From: Sporosarcina highlanderae
GTDB taxonomy: Bacteria > Bacillota > Bacilli > Bacillales_A > Planococcaceae
Assembly: GCF_030433715.1 (NCBI RefSeq)
Contig: NZ_JAROCC010000013.1
Span: 31,820 to 95,819, forward strand
Direction: 5' to 3'
DNA length: 64,000 nucleotides
Shown here: positions 8,416-15,950 of the stretch, one piece after another
Layout: every line of letters starts with the position of its first letter
Position numbering within the stretch: the first letter of the stretch is position 1
Position numbers and translations under genes: made by a program
The notes under the pieces: model-generated
Seen by the model: the letters and a program-made list of their open reading frames with translations, nothing else
Databases searched by the model: none
What the model was told of the DNA's origin: nothing

Positions 8416-11064
8416 ATGAGTGATAAAATTAATTCCCGTGCAGCCCGCCGTCAACAAATGGAAGCGGAACGCAAACGCGGAAAAAATAAAAAGCCGAAGA
8501 AAAATGGAAATATCATCAAGAAAATTATTTTAGCCATAGTTGCTATCGGACTTGCGGTGTTTGTCGGTGGTTTAGGACTCTTCGCATTTTATGCAAGCAG
8601 TGCACCCGATTTAGATGAAAGCTTATTGAAAGATCCCCTTACAAGCAATATCGCCGATCGTAATGGAGATGTTTTCATGAAATTAGGTGCCGAAAAGCGC
8701 GAGTTCGTACCATACAACGAAATACCGAAAGAGTTGGAAAATGCAATTCTTGCTACAGAGGATGTACGTTTCTACAAACATCATGGCATGGATTTTTGGA
8801 GACTAGGCGGAGCTGTGTTAGCCAACTTTAAAAGCGGATTCGGTTCGCAAGGAGCATCAACATTGACTCAACAAGTCATTAAGAACTCCTTCCTGACCGA
8901 TGAGAAAACTTTAAAACGAAAAGCACAAGAAGCATGGCTTGCTTTCAAATTGGAAAGAGAATATGAAAAAGAAGATATTTTTGAAATGTACTTCAATAAA
9001 ATCCTAATGTCTGGCAGGATTCATGGTATTGGTACTGCCGCAGAATATTTCTATGGAAAGAAGTTAGATGAACTTGAACTTCATGAAATGGCAATGTTAG
9101 CCGGCTTACCACAATCGCCAAATGGATATAACCCGTTCAAAAATCCTGAACGAGCAGAAAAACGTCGTAACACAGTTCTGACATTGATGTACAAACATAA
9201 AAAAATAACAAAAGAACAAATGGAAGAAGCAAAAGCTATTCCTGTTACTCAGACACTGGTTCCAGAAGATCAACGAGATGAGAATACAAATTCTCAATAT
9301 CTTGCTTATGTGGATATCGTTTTAGACGAACTTGAAGCTGCCGGAATGATGGATCTTCTATCTGAAGGTGTCACAATCCAAACTGCGCTTGACCCAAAAG
9401 CACAGCAAGCAGTTGAAAGAGCTATCAATTCAGATATTTACGAATCTGATGAAATGCAAGCAGGGATGACTGTTTTGGATACAAAAACAGGTGAAATTGT
9501 TGCAATCGGTGGCGGTCGTAACTTTACTGGTCGAAACCTGAACTTCGCTTCTGGGGATAATCGAAGGCAGCCTGGCTCTATTATCAAACCAATCCTTTCA
9601 TACGGTCCAATTATCGAACATGAAAGCTGGTCCACTGCCCATACCGTCGTTGACGAACCATATAAATATAAAGGAACAAATATATCACTCCGCAACGTTG
9701 ACGGTAAATTCTTAGGCCCGATTTCGGCAAGAGAAGCATTGTACAAATCAAGGAATATCCCTGCTGTAAAAGTTTTTGAAGAGGTCGGACCAAAAAGAGC
9801 GGCTCAATTTGCTAACAAATTGGGGCTTTCATACGACAAGTTGGAATCCGTAATTGCAATTGGTGGTGGACGAGGCCAGTTTTCTACAATCGAGATGGCA
9901 GGCGCATATTCTGCTTTCGGAAACGGGGGCATCTATACGAAACCCCACGCGGTTAAAAACGTAATTTTAAGAGATGGGAAAACAAAAGTAAATCTCTCCC
10001 CTGACCCGGTAACTGTCATGAAAGATTCTACAGCATATATGGTTACGGATATTTTAAGAGATGTAGTCACATTAGGGACTGGAAAAACAGCAAATGTATC
10101 CGGTTTAGATATGGCTGGAAAGACAGGCACGACAAACTATGATGCCGATACGAAAAAGAAACTTGGTTTGAGAAACACCGATGTTCCGGATAGTTGGTTC
10201 ACCGGATATACAACAGAATACACAATATCTGTTTGGGGAGGTTATAAAAAACCCTCAACTCCAATTACAACTTTCGATCGTGGTCGCTATGTACCTCAAA
10301 TACTTTTCAGAAAAGTAATGACTGATCTTGTCGCTGGCAAAAAGACGCCACATTTCAAACAACCAAGCTCTGTGGAACAGGCGACAATTGTCAAAGGTTC
10401 AAATCCGACAATCCTTGCGAGCAAGTCAACGCCAGATGCACTCAAGAGCACGGAACTATTTGTTCGCGGTACCGTTCCAACAGAGATGGATAAGGAAATC
10501 CTAACTGAGTTGGATGCACCATCCGGATTATCGGCGGATTACGACAATGAATCAAATTCAGTAATACTTAACTGGACTCATAATGGTCCAGATACTGAAC
10601 TCCTTCTTGGACCAGTACAGTTTGAAGTTTCTGTTGCAGTAGACGGTAGCGAAGCACAAACAATGACTACGACTACCGATCAAACAGTGACATTCTCCAA
10701 TGTTGAATTAGGTCGTACTTACGTCTTCTATGTTAAAGCAATCGCTGGAGACATTGAAAGTAGTCCTGCATCCACTTCAGTAATGATTGAGGGGAAAAAG
10801 GAACCAGGATTCGACAATGAAGATGGAGATAAAGGCAATGAAGATGATGGAGAAAATAAGAATAACGGAAACGATAATGACAAGAATAACAATGGAAACA
10901 AGGGTGACAATGGAAACAAAGGAAATAACGGAAACAATGGCAACAATAGCGGTTCAGATAACTCCACGGATGAAGGCTCCGGCGACTCTGGAAATGCCGG
11001 AGATGATACAGGTTCCGGAGATGACGGCAAACCGGACGACGGAACCGATGGTGGCGGTCAATAA
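8416..11064 (+). CDS. ponA: Class A penicillin-binding protein 1A/1B
   Basis: Bifunctional peptidoglycan glycosyltransferase/transpeptidase of 882 residues, membrane-anchored. A basic cytoplasmic tail (1-33) and one membrane segment (about 34-60) precede the GT51 domain with EDVRFY at 115-120. The transpeptidase domain carries S388 in GSIIK, SRN at 445-447 and KTGT at 569-572. A fibronectin type III-like domain (about 690-790) follows, and then a low-complexity acidic tail of about 85 residues rich in Asn, Gly and Asp. The tail is strongly biased in composition and probably extracellular and disordered. ATG start with AAGGCAGG upstream. Its regulator gpsB is also in the window. Confidence 0.95.
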   Translation: MSDKINSRAARRQQMEAERKRGKNKKPKKNGNIIKKIILAIVAIGLAVFVGGLGLFAFYASSAPDLDESLLKDPLTSNIADRNGDVFMKLGAEKREFVPYNEIPKELENAILATEDVRFYKHHGMDFWRLGGAVLANFKSGFGSQGASTLTQQVIKNSFLTDEKTLKRKAQEAWLAFKLEREYEKEDIFEMYFNKILMSGRIHGIGTAAEYFYGKKLDELELHEMAMLAGLPQSPNGYNPFKNPERAEKRRNTVLTLMYKHKKITKEQMEEAKAIPVTQTLVPEDQRDENTNSQYLAYVDIVLDELEAAGMMDLLSEGVTIQTALDPKAQQAVERAINSDIYESDEMQAGMTVLDTKTGEIVAIGGGRNFTGRNLNFASGDNRRQPGSIIKPILSYGPIIEHESWSTAHTVVDEPYKYKGTNISLRNVDGKFLGPISAREALYKSRNIPAVKVFEEVGPKRAAQFANKLGLSYDKLESVIAIGGGRGQFSTIEMAGAYSAFGNGGIYTKPHAVKNVILRDGKTKVNLSPDPVTVMKDSTAYMVTDILRDVVTLGTGKTANVSGLDMAGKTGTTNYDADTKKKLGLRNTDVPDSWFTGYTTEYTISVWGGYKKPSTPITTFDRGRYVPQILFRKVMTDLVAGKKTPHFKQPSSVEQATIVKGSNPTILASKSTPDALKSTELFVRGTVPTEMDKEILTELDAPSGLSADYDNESNSVILNWTHNGPDTELLLGPVQFEVSVAVDGSEAQTMTTTTDQTVTFSNVELGRTYVFYVKAIAGDIESSPASTSVMIEGKKEPGFDNEDGDKGNEDDGENKNNGNDNDKNNNGNKGDNGNKGNNGNNGNNSGSDNSTDEGSGDSGNAGDDTGSGDDGKPDDGTDGGGQ

Positions 11065-11072
11065 AAAACAAA

Positions 11073-11107
11073 GCCGGTAAAGGATCAATATCCTTTACCG
11101 GCTTTTT
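11073..11107. terminator. Bidirectional terminator between ponA and ypoC
   Basis: Perfect 13-bp stem (GCCGGTAAAGGAT, loop CAAT, ATCCTTTACCGGC) flanked by an A-rich stretch on the left and T5 on the right, so it can end both ponA (plus) and the convergent dnaD-nth-ypoC unit (minus). The stop codon of ypoC lies inside the right arm of the stem. Confidence 0.9.
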
Positions 11108-11451
11108 ATCATATTCCTAGCCAATAGGCTAACAGCTTTTTTATTCGCTTCGGTATATAAGGCGTCTAATTGAATATAAGCAAACTCCCTATTCAGCCTC
11201 CCACGGATGAAATCTAAACGTTCCCTTCCATTCAATGGTTCAATGACTTCTGATGGATCATCAATAGCATGAGCCACAATATTCACGAATGAACCTATCA
11301 TTTCAGTATAGTTATCAACTGCCAACTCCATCAGATTCTCTACTTTTGAATCCCTTTGTTTAAATGCAGTCGCAATTTTTTCATTCAACCAAATCCAGTT
11401 ATTCCAATATAAATTTAACATTTCACGTTCTCTCGTTTTGGAATTAGGCAA
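11095..11451 (-). CDS. ypoC: YpoC-family protein, function unknown
   Basis: Soluble protein of 118 residues with no recognisable catalytic motif, matching YpoC of Bacillales by position at the end of the dnaD-nth cluster. It is helical and rich in charged residues (LNGRERLDFIRGRLNREF). The start at 11451 overlaps nth by 8 bases. Its last codons (Ser-Arg-stop) are encoded inside the transcription terminator hairpin shared with ponA. Confidence 0.78.
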   Translation of the reverse strand: MPNSKTREREMLNLYWNNWIWLNEKIATAFKQRDSKVENLMELAVDNYTEMIGSFVNIVAHAIDDPSEVIEPLNGRERLDFIRGRLNREFAYIQLDALYTEANKKAVSLLARNMIKSR

Positions 11452-12094
11452 GTTTTTTCATCCGTTTCTTCCCTTCCCTACACAAAGGTAAAAGTGGACA
11501 TTCCGGACAGGCAGGGTTTTGCGCTTTGCAGTGATATCTTCCAAAAAAGATAATTTGATGATGTGTATCAGTCCATTTTTCCATAGGAGTCCAACGCATG
11601 ATTTTTTCTTCCACCATAAGTGGAGAGTCTTTCCAACGATTCATGCCAAGCCGTTTTGCGACTCGCTCCACATGCGTGTCAACAGCCATAGCAGGAACCC
11701 CAAATGCATTTGAAACTACAACATTTGCTGTTTTTCTTCCTACACCGGGGAAAGTGGTCAGTAAATCACGATCAGCAGGAACTTCCCCATTGAATAGATC
11801 AATAAGGATAGCACTTAATGCTTGAATATTTTTCGCTTTATTTCTGTATAAACCGATTGAGCGGATATCATTTTGCAATTCTTCAATCTCAACCGATAGA
11901 TAGTCTTCCGGTGTTTTATATTTACGAAATAAGTCAGCTGTTACCCGATTCACAAGAACATCCGTGCATTGTGCGGAAAGTAAAGTTGCAACAAGAAGCT
12001 CAAAAGGATTATCATGCACTAATTCACAATGTGCATCAGGAAACATTTTGCCGATTTCTTCAAGGCAGATTTCCCATTCTTTCTTTGTCAACAT
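11444..12094 (-). CDS. nth: Endonuclease III
   Basis: Bifunctional DNA glycosylase/AP lyase for oxidised pyrimidines in base excision repair; 216 residues, the usual size. The helix-hairpin-helix FPGVGRKTANVV (115-126) carries catalytic K121, D139 is the conserved aspartate, and cysteines 189, 196, 199 and 205 (C-X6-C-X2-C-X5-C) ligate the 4Fe-4S cluster. It follows dnaD by 10 bases and overlaps ypoC by 8 bases, forming the dnaD-nth-ypoC unit conserved in Bacillales. Confidence 0.97.
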   Translation of the reverse strand: MLTKKEWEICLEEIGKMFPDAHCELVHDNPFELLVATLLSAQCTDVLVNRVTADLFRKYKTPEDYLSVEIEELQNDIRSIGLYRNKAKNIQALSAILIDLFNGEVPADRDLLTTFPGVGRKTANVVVSNAFGVPAMAVDTHVERVAKRLGMNRWKDSPLMVEEKIMRWTPMEKWTDTHHQIIFFGRYHCKAQNPACPECPLLPLCREGKKRMKKLA

Positions 12095-12104
12095 GTCCCA
12101 TCAC

Positions 12105-12821
12105 CTATTCCCGTTCTTCCAACCAATTATAAAATGGCACCTTCTTAACGCTACTATCTTGTTTTTGTGCAGGACGTACAATTGCCGTCCTGAATGTTTT
12201 GGATTGCTTTTCTACATCAGACAATGTTTTTATATTCTTCTTCTTCCACTCGAATAGAATTCTATCAATGTACCGTAAACTTAGTTTTTGGGCGAGTACT
12301 GCTTCTTTTAATGCAGCCCTAATAATTTGAGTGGTATGACCATCCTCATCCAACCACATAGTGATTGTTTCACATTCCATCGGGGATAGCAGTCGTCCAA
12401 ATTCTTGTTCAAACAACGTGAAAATTTCTCCTTCGTCATTCTGAGATATTTCCTCTTCAACGTTATTCTTTTCGGCAAGAGCAATAGTTACAAGTCTATC
12501 CCATAATGAATGCATGGAAATTTGTTCATAAAGAACTCCATTGGAATCTTGGTCTTGCTTGATTTCTAGTAACCCTCGTTGCATGAGCCGCTGTAGTATT
12601 TCTGATACTTGATTGACATTCAAATGCATTCTTCCGGCAAGTTCCAACGGCGTTGGAAACTGTGAACCATTCGATTGAAATGCAAGCATATGCATGATTA
12701 ACATTGCATCCAAATCTTTTATATCCAAAGCTTTATAATGCTGAAAAAAGAGCTGGGAAATGGTTAGATTTCCCTGCTCAATCCAAATTCGGAGCCGTTC
12801 TTCGTCTTGCATTCCGAACAC
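12105..12821 (-). CDS. dnaD: DNA replication initiation protein DnaD
   Basis: Primosomal protein that, with DnaB and DnaI, loads the replicative helicase at oriC and at PriA-marked forks. In its 238 residues the N-terminal winged helix (DDBH1; LDAMLIMHMLAF, then the HTH with LAGRMHLNVNQVSEILQRL) and the C-terminal DnaB_2/DDBH2 domain ending near 200 (YIDRILFEWKKKNIKT, the YxxxIxxxW-type motif) are visible. The downstream nth and upstream asnS are its normal neighbours. Confidence 0.93.
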   Translation of the reverse strand: MFGMQDEERLRIWIEQGNLTISQLFFQHYKALDIKDLDAMLIMHMLAFQSNGSQFPTPLELAGRMHLNVNQVSEILQRLMQRGLLEIKQDQDSNGVLYEQISMHSLWDRLVTIALAEKNNVEEEISQNDEGEIFTLFEQEFGRLLSPMECETITMWLDEDGHTTQIIRAALKEAVLAQKLSLRYIDRILFEWKKKNIKTLSDVEKQSKTFRTAIVRPAQKQDSSVKKVPFYNWLEERE

Positions 12822-12843
12822 CTCACTATATATATCTTATCAA

Positions 12844-14139
12844 TTAAGGGTACAAACGATTTAACAGACGTGGGAATGGGATTGTCTCTCTGACATGCTC
12901 CACTCCTGAAATCCAAGCGACTGTCCGCTCTAAACCTAACCCGAAGCCGGAGTGTGGAACTGCACCATATTTACAAAGATCCAAATACCATTCGTATGCG
13001 GCTTCATCTAAATTATGGTCTTGAATACGTTGCTTCATCAATTCATAATCATAAATACGCTCAGAACCGCCGATGATTTCCCCATAGCCTTCCGGAGCGA
13101 TCAAATCAGCGCAAAGGACAACATCGTCGCGATCCGGATGCGGCTGCATATAGAACGATTTAATATCTTTCGGATAATGAGTGATGAAAACTGGCATATC
13201 GAAGTTTTCAGCAATCGCTGTTTCATGCGGAGCACCGAAATCATCGCCCCATTCAATATCGTCAAACCCTTTTTCGTGCAGGAACTTAATTGCATCATCA
13301 TAAGTGATACGAGGGAATGGCGCTTGGATTTTTTCAAGCTTCGACAAATCCCTGCCAAGCCTTTCTAGTTCCAATGGGCAGTTTTGCAATACGGATTGGA
13401 CGATATGCGACACATACTGCTCTTGGATTTCCAAGCTTTCCTCGTGTTGCACGAATGCCATTTCAGGTTCAATCATCCAGAATTCAATCAAATGGCGGCG
13501 TGTTTTTGATTTTTCCGCACGGAATGTTGGTCCGAATGAAAATACCTTACCAAGAGCCATTGCTGCGGCTTCCATATAGAGCTGACCGGATTGTGATAAA
13601 TAAGCGTCTTCATCAAAGTATTTTGTATGGAATAATTCCGTCGTTCCTTCAGGTGAAGATCCAGTCAAAATCGGTGGATCAATTTTCACAAAGCCATTCA
13701 TATGGAAAAATTCATAAGTTGAACGGATGATTTCATCACGAATTTTCATAACTGCATGTTGCTTGCGTGAACGAAGCCATAAATGTCTGTGATCCATTAG
13801 GAATTCAGTTCCATGTTCCTTTGGCGTAATTGGATAATCTACAGCGTCATTGATAATTTCAACATCCTTCACTTGCAATTCAACGCCAAAGGAAGAACGT
13901 TCATCTTCCGTCACTTCAGCCGTGACATAAAGAGATGACTCCTGATGGAGGGATTTAGCCTTGGAAAAAACCTCTTCCCCTACAACTTCTTTTACAACTA
14001 CTCCTTGAACAAAGCCAGAGCCGTCACGAAGTTGAAGGAATGCGATTTTTCCGCTTGATCGTTTGTTCGATAACCATGCACCGATGCGAACAGTTTCCCC
14101 CACGTGATCGGGCATTTCGTGAATCATAATTGTTTTCAT
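12844..14139 (-). CDS. asnS: Asparaginyl-tRNA synthetase
   Basis: Class IIb synthetase of 431 residues charging tRNA-Asn in the cytoplasm. It has an N-terminal OB-fold anticodon-binding domain (about 10-110, with the near-invariant [14 protein letters not shown]) and a C-terminal class II catalytic core with motif 2 around [16 protein letters not shown] and motif 3 [10 protein letters not shown] near the end. The start is ATG at 14139, behind GGAGG with a 5-base gap; a TTG at 14154 opens the frame further but would overlap the ribosome site. It lies between aspB and dnaD as in B. subtilis. Confidence 0.96.
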   Translation of the reverse strand: MKTIMIHEMPDHVGETVRIGAWLSNKRSSGKIAFLQLRDGSGFVQGVVVKEVVGEEVFSKAKSLHQESSLYVTAEVTEDERSSFGVELQVKDVEIINDAVDYPITPKEHGTEFLMDHRHLWLRSRKQHAVMKIRDEIIRSTYEFFHMNGFVKIDPPILTGSSPEGTTELFHTKYFDEDAYLSQSGQLYMEAAAMALGKVFSFGPTFRAEKSKTRRHLIEFWMIEPEMAFVQHEESLEIQEQYVSHIVQSVLQNCPLELERLGRDLSKLEKIQAPFPRITYDDAIKFLHEKGFDDIEWGDDFGAPHETAIAENFDMPVFITHYPKDIKSFYMQPHPDRDDVVLCADLIAPEGYGEIIGGSERIYDYELMKQRIQDHNLDEAAYEWYLDLCKYGAVPHSGFGLGLERTVAWISGVEHVRETIPFPRLLNRLYP

Positions 14140-14163
14140 AAGTACCTCCGTCAATATCTACTA

Positions 14164-15357
14164 TTATTCTTTCCAATTCGTTTCTACATATGAATGAATC
14201 CGTTTTACTGCTTCTTCTAACAAGTCAATAGATGTTGCATAAGATAATCGGATTGTTTCAGGCGAGCCGAAGCCCGAACCCGGGATGACCGCCACTTTTG
14301 CTTCAGTCAATAATGCGGAAGCAAAATCATCAACCGAAGAAAATCCTGTCTTTTCAGCTGCTTCAGAAACTTCAGGTAGCAAATAGAAAGCACCTTGAGG
14401 CTTGATAACCTTGAAGCCGGGGATGGCCTTAAGTTGAGGATAAATACGGTCAAGTCTCAATTCGAAGTCTTTTCTCATAACCTCAACGGTATCCTGAGGT
14501 CCATTATAGGCCTCTATCGCCGCATATTGCGAAGTTGTTGTCGGATTCGACGTTGAGTGGCTTGCTAAGTTGGTCATTGCACTGACGACTTCCCGATTAC
14601 CGGCAATGTAACCGATTCTCCAACCAGTCATCGAGTGGGATTTCGATACCCCATTGATAATGAAGGTTCTTTCCTTTGCATCTTCTGAAAGCTGTGCAAT
14701 CGATACATGTCTCTCGCCGCCATAGATAAGTTTTTCATAGATTTCGTCCGAAATGATCCAAATATCCTTTTCTTTACAAACAATCGCGATTTGACGAAGT
14801 TCTTCATCGGAATAAATCATCCCGGTTGGATTACCCGGAGAATTTATAATGATCGCTTTCGTTTTTGGTGAGACTGCTGCACTTATCTGCTCTGCAGTGA
14901 CCTTGAATTGTGTTTCAGGGGAACTCTTCACAAATACAGGAACACCGCCTGCCAATTTGACCTGCTCTGGGTAACTAACCCAGTAAGGTGTTGGAATGAT
15001 AACCTCATCACCCGGATCTAATAGTACTTGGAACAGCGTATAAAGTACATGCTTTGCTCCAATGCCAATCATTATCTCCTGACGTGTGTAATCCAAATGC
15101 TGGTCTTTTTTCAGTTTTGCTATAACAGCATCCTTCAAAGCTAATAAACCGCCAGAAGGAGTGTATTTTGTCTTACCTTCCTTCATGGAGTCATAGGCTG
15201 CGTCAAGTATGTTTGCAGGAGTATTATAATCAGGTTCACCGGCCCCGAGGCCAATTACATCAATCCCTGATTCCTTCATTTCTTTTGCTTTCGCAGTGAT
15301 GGCCAAAGTCGATGATGGAGATAATGTATTCACCCTAACAGCTAATTTCTTTGTCAT
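14164..15357 (-). CDS. aspB: Aspartate aminotransferase AspB
   Basis: Pyridoxal-phosphate-dependent class I aminotransferase (subgroup Ib), 397 residues, interconverting aspartate/2-oxoglutarate and oxaloacetate/glutamate. Visible motifs are GEPDYNTP at 40-47, SPGNPTG at 173-179 and SKSHSMTGWRIGY, in which K239 forms the Schiff base. Aspartate made here could feed the adjacent asnS and the pantothenate operon (beta-alanine via PanD) downstream of dinG. Some Ib enzymes also transaminate prephenate; the sequence alone does not decide this. Confidence 0.93.
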   Translation of the reverse strand: MTKKLAVRVNTLSPSSTLAITAKAKEMKESGIDVIGLGAGEPDYNTPANILDAAYDSMKEGKTKYTPSGGLLALKDAVIAKLKKDQHLDYTRQEIMIGIGAKHVLYTLFQVLLDPGDEVIIPTPYWVSYPEQVKLAGGVPVFVKSSPETQFKVTAEQISAAVSPKTKAIIINSPGNPTGMIYSDEELRQIAIVCKEKDIWIISDEIYEKLIYGGERHVSIAQLSEDAKERTFIINGVSKSHSMTGWRIGYIAGNREVVSAMTNLASHSTSNPTTTSQYAAIEAYNGPQDTVEVMRKDFELRLDRIYPQLKAIPGFKVIKPQGAFYLLPEVSEAAEKTGFSSVDDFASALLTEAKVAVIPGSGFGSPETIRLSYATSIDLLEEAVKRIHSYVETNWKE

Positions 15358-15402
15358 TGGATTGTTCCCCCTTGTATCTTTTTCCGATGAATGGACAAGT
15401 TA

Positions 15403-15882
15403 TTATAAATTTAAAATACGTTTCCACCATTCGCCATTCTCAAAGAATACATATACATAATTCAGCTTGCCGTTTTCACTTTTAAATGCGACTTCCCATA
15501 CAGGGTGACCTTCTTCCAAACCTAAGGCTACATGCAGAATCTTCTTCATTTGAAGTTCGGATTTGACGGTTTCAACTGCTGTTTGCGCATCAATTCCGTC
15601 TTTTAATACCACTTCATCAAGTACTTTTTCCGTTTTTTCATCAACGAATACCGCCTTTTTAATTCCGTCCGCATCTTTACCGTATACGGTTATCATCGAA
15701 ATAGTCCCGTTATAAATCTCCGCATGGTCAACTGATTGCAGACTCCCGTTTTTCATGGCAATTGTTTCTGCCTTATTCTGAACGGAAGAAAAAGGTTTAT
15801 TCGCATTATATAAAACAATGACGGTGATGAAAAGTGTTAAGAAAAGAAGGAACGCTACGATGAATTTAACCCAATTCATCAT
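15403..15882 (-). CDS. ypmB: YpmB-family membrane-anchored protein (DUF5590)
   Basis: Protein of 159 residues with a single N-terminal membrane segment (about 5-27) and an extracytoplasmic domain resembling the DUF5590/PepSY-like fold of YpmB. It sits directly upstream of aspB, as in B. subtilis, and downstream of dinG. No catalytic residues are evident; a role at the cell surface is inferred from the topology only. Confidence 0.8.
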   Translation of the reverse strand: MMNWVKFIVAFLLFLTLFITVIVLYNANKPFSSVQNKAETIAMKNGSLQSVDHAEIYNGTISMITVYGKDADGIKKAVFVDEKTEKVLDEVVLKDGIDAQTAVETVKSELQMKKILHVALGLEEGHPVWEVAFKSENGKLNYVYVFFENGEWWKRILNL

Positions 15883-15950
15883 ATTGCATCATTTCCTATA
15901 TACGAAAAAACAAATTCCAAAACTTCCCCATCCCGCTTTCTTTTGGATTC

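Noticed and set aside
10728..11071. Long antisense open frames opposite the 3' end of ponA
   Set aside because: They mirror the low-complexity Asn/Gly/Asp codons of the PonA tail, have no ribosome site and encode repetitive Ser/Leu/Pro or His/Cys-rich strings.
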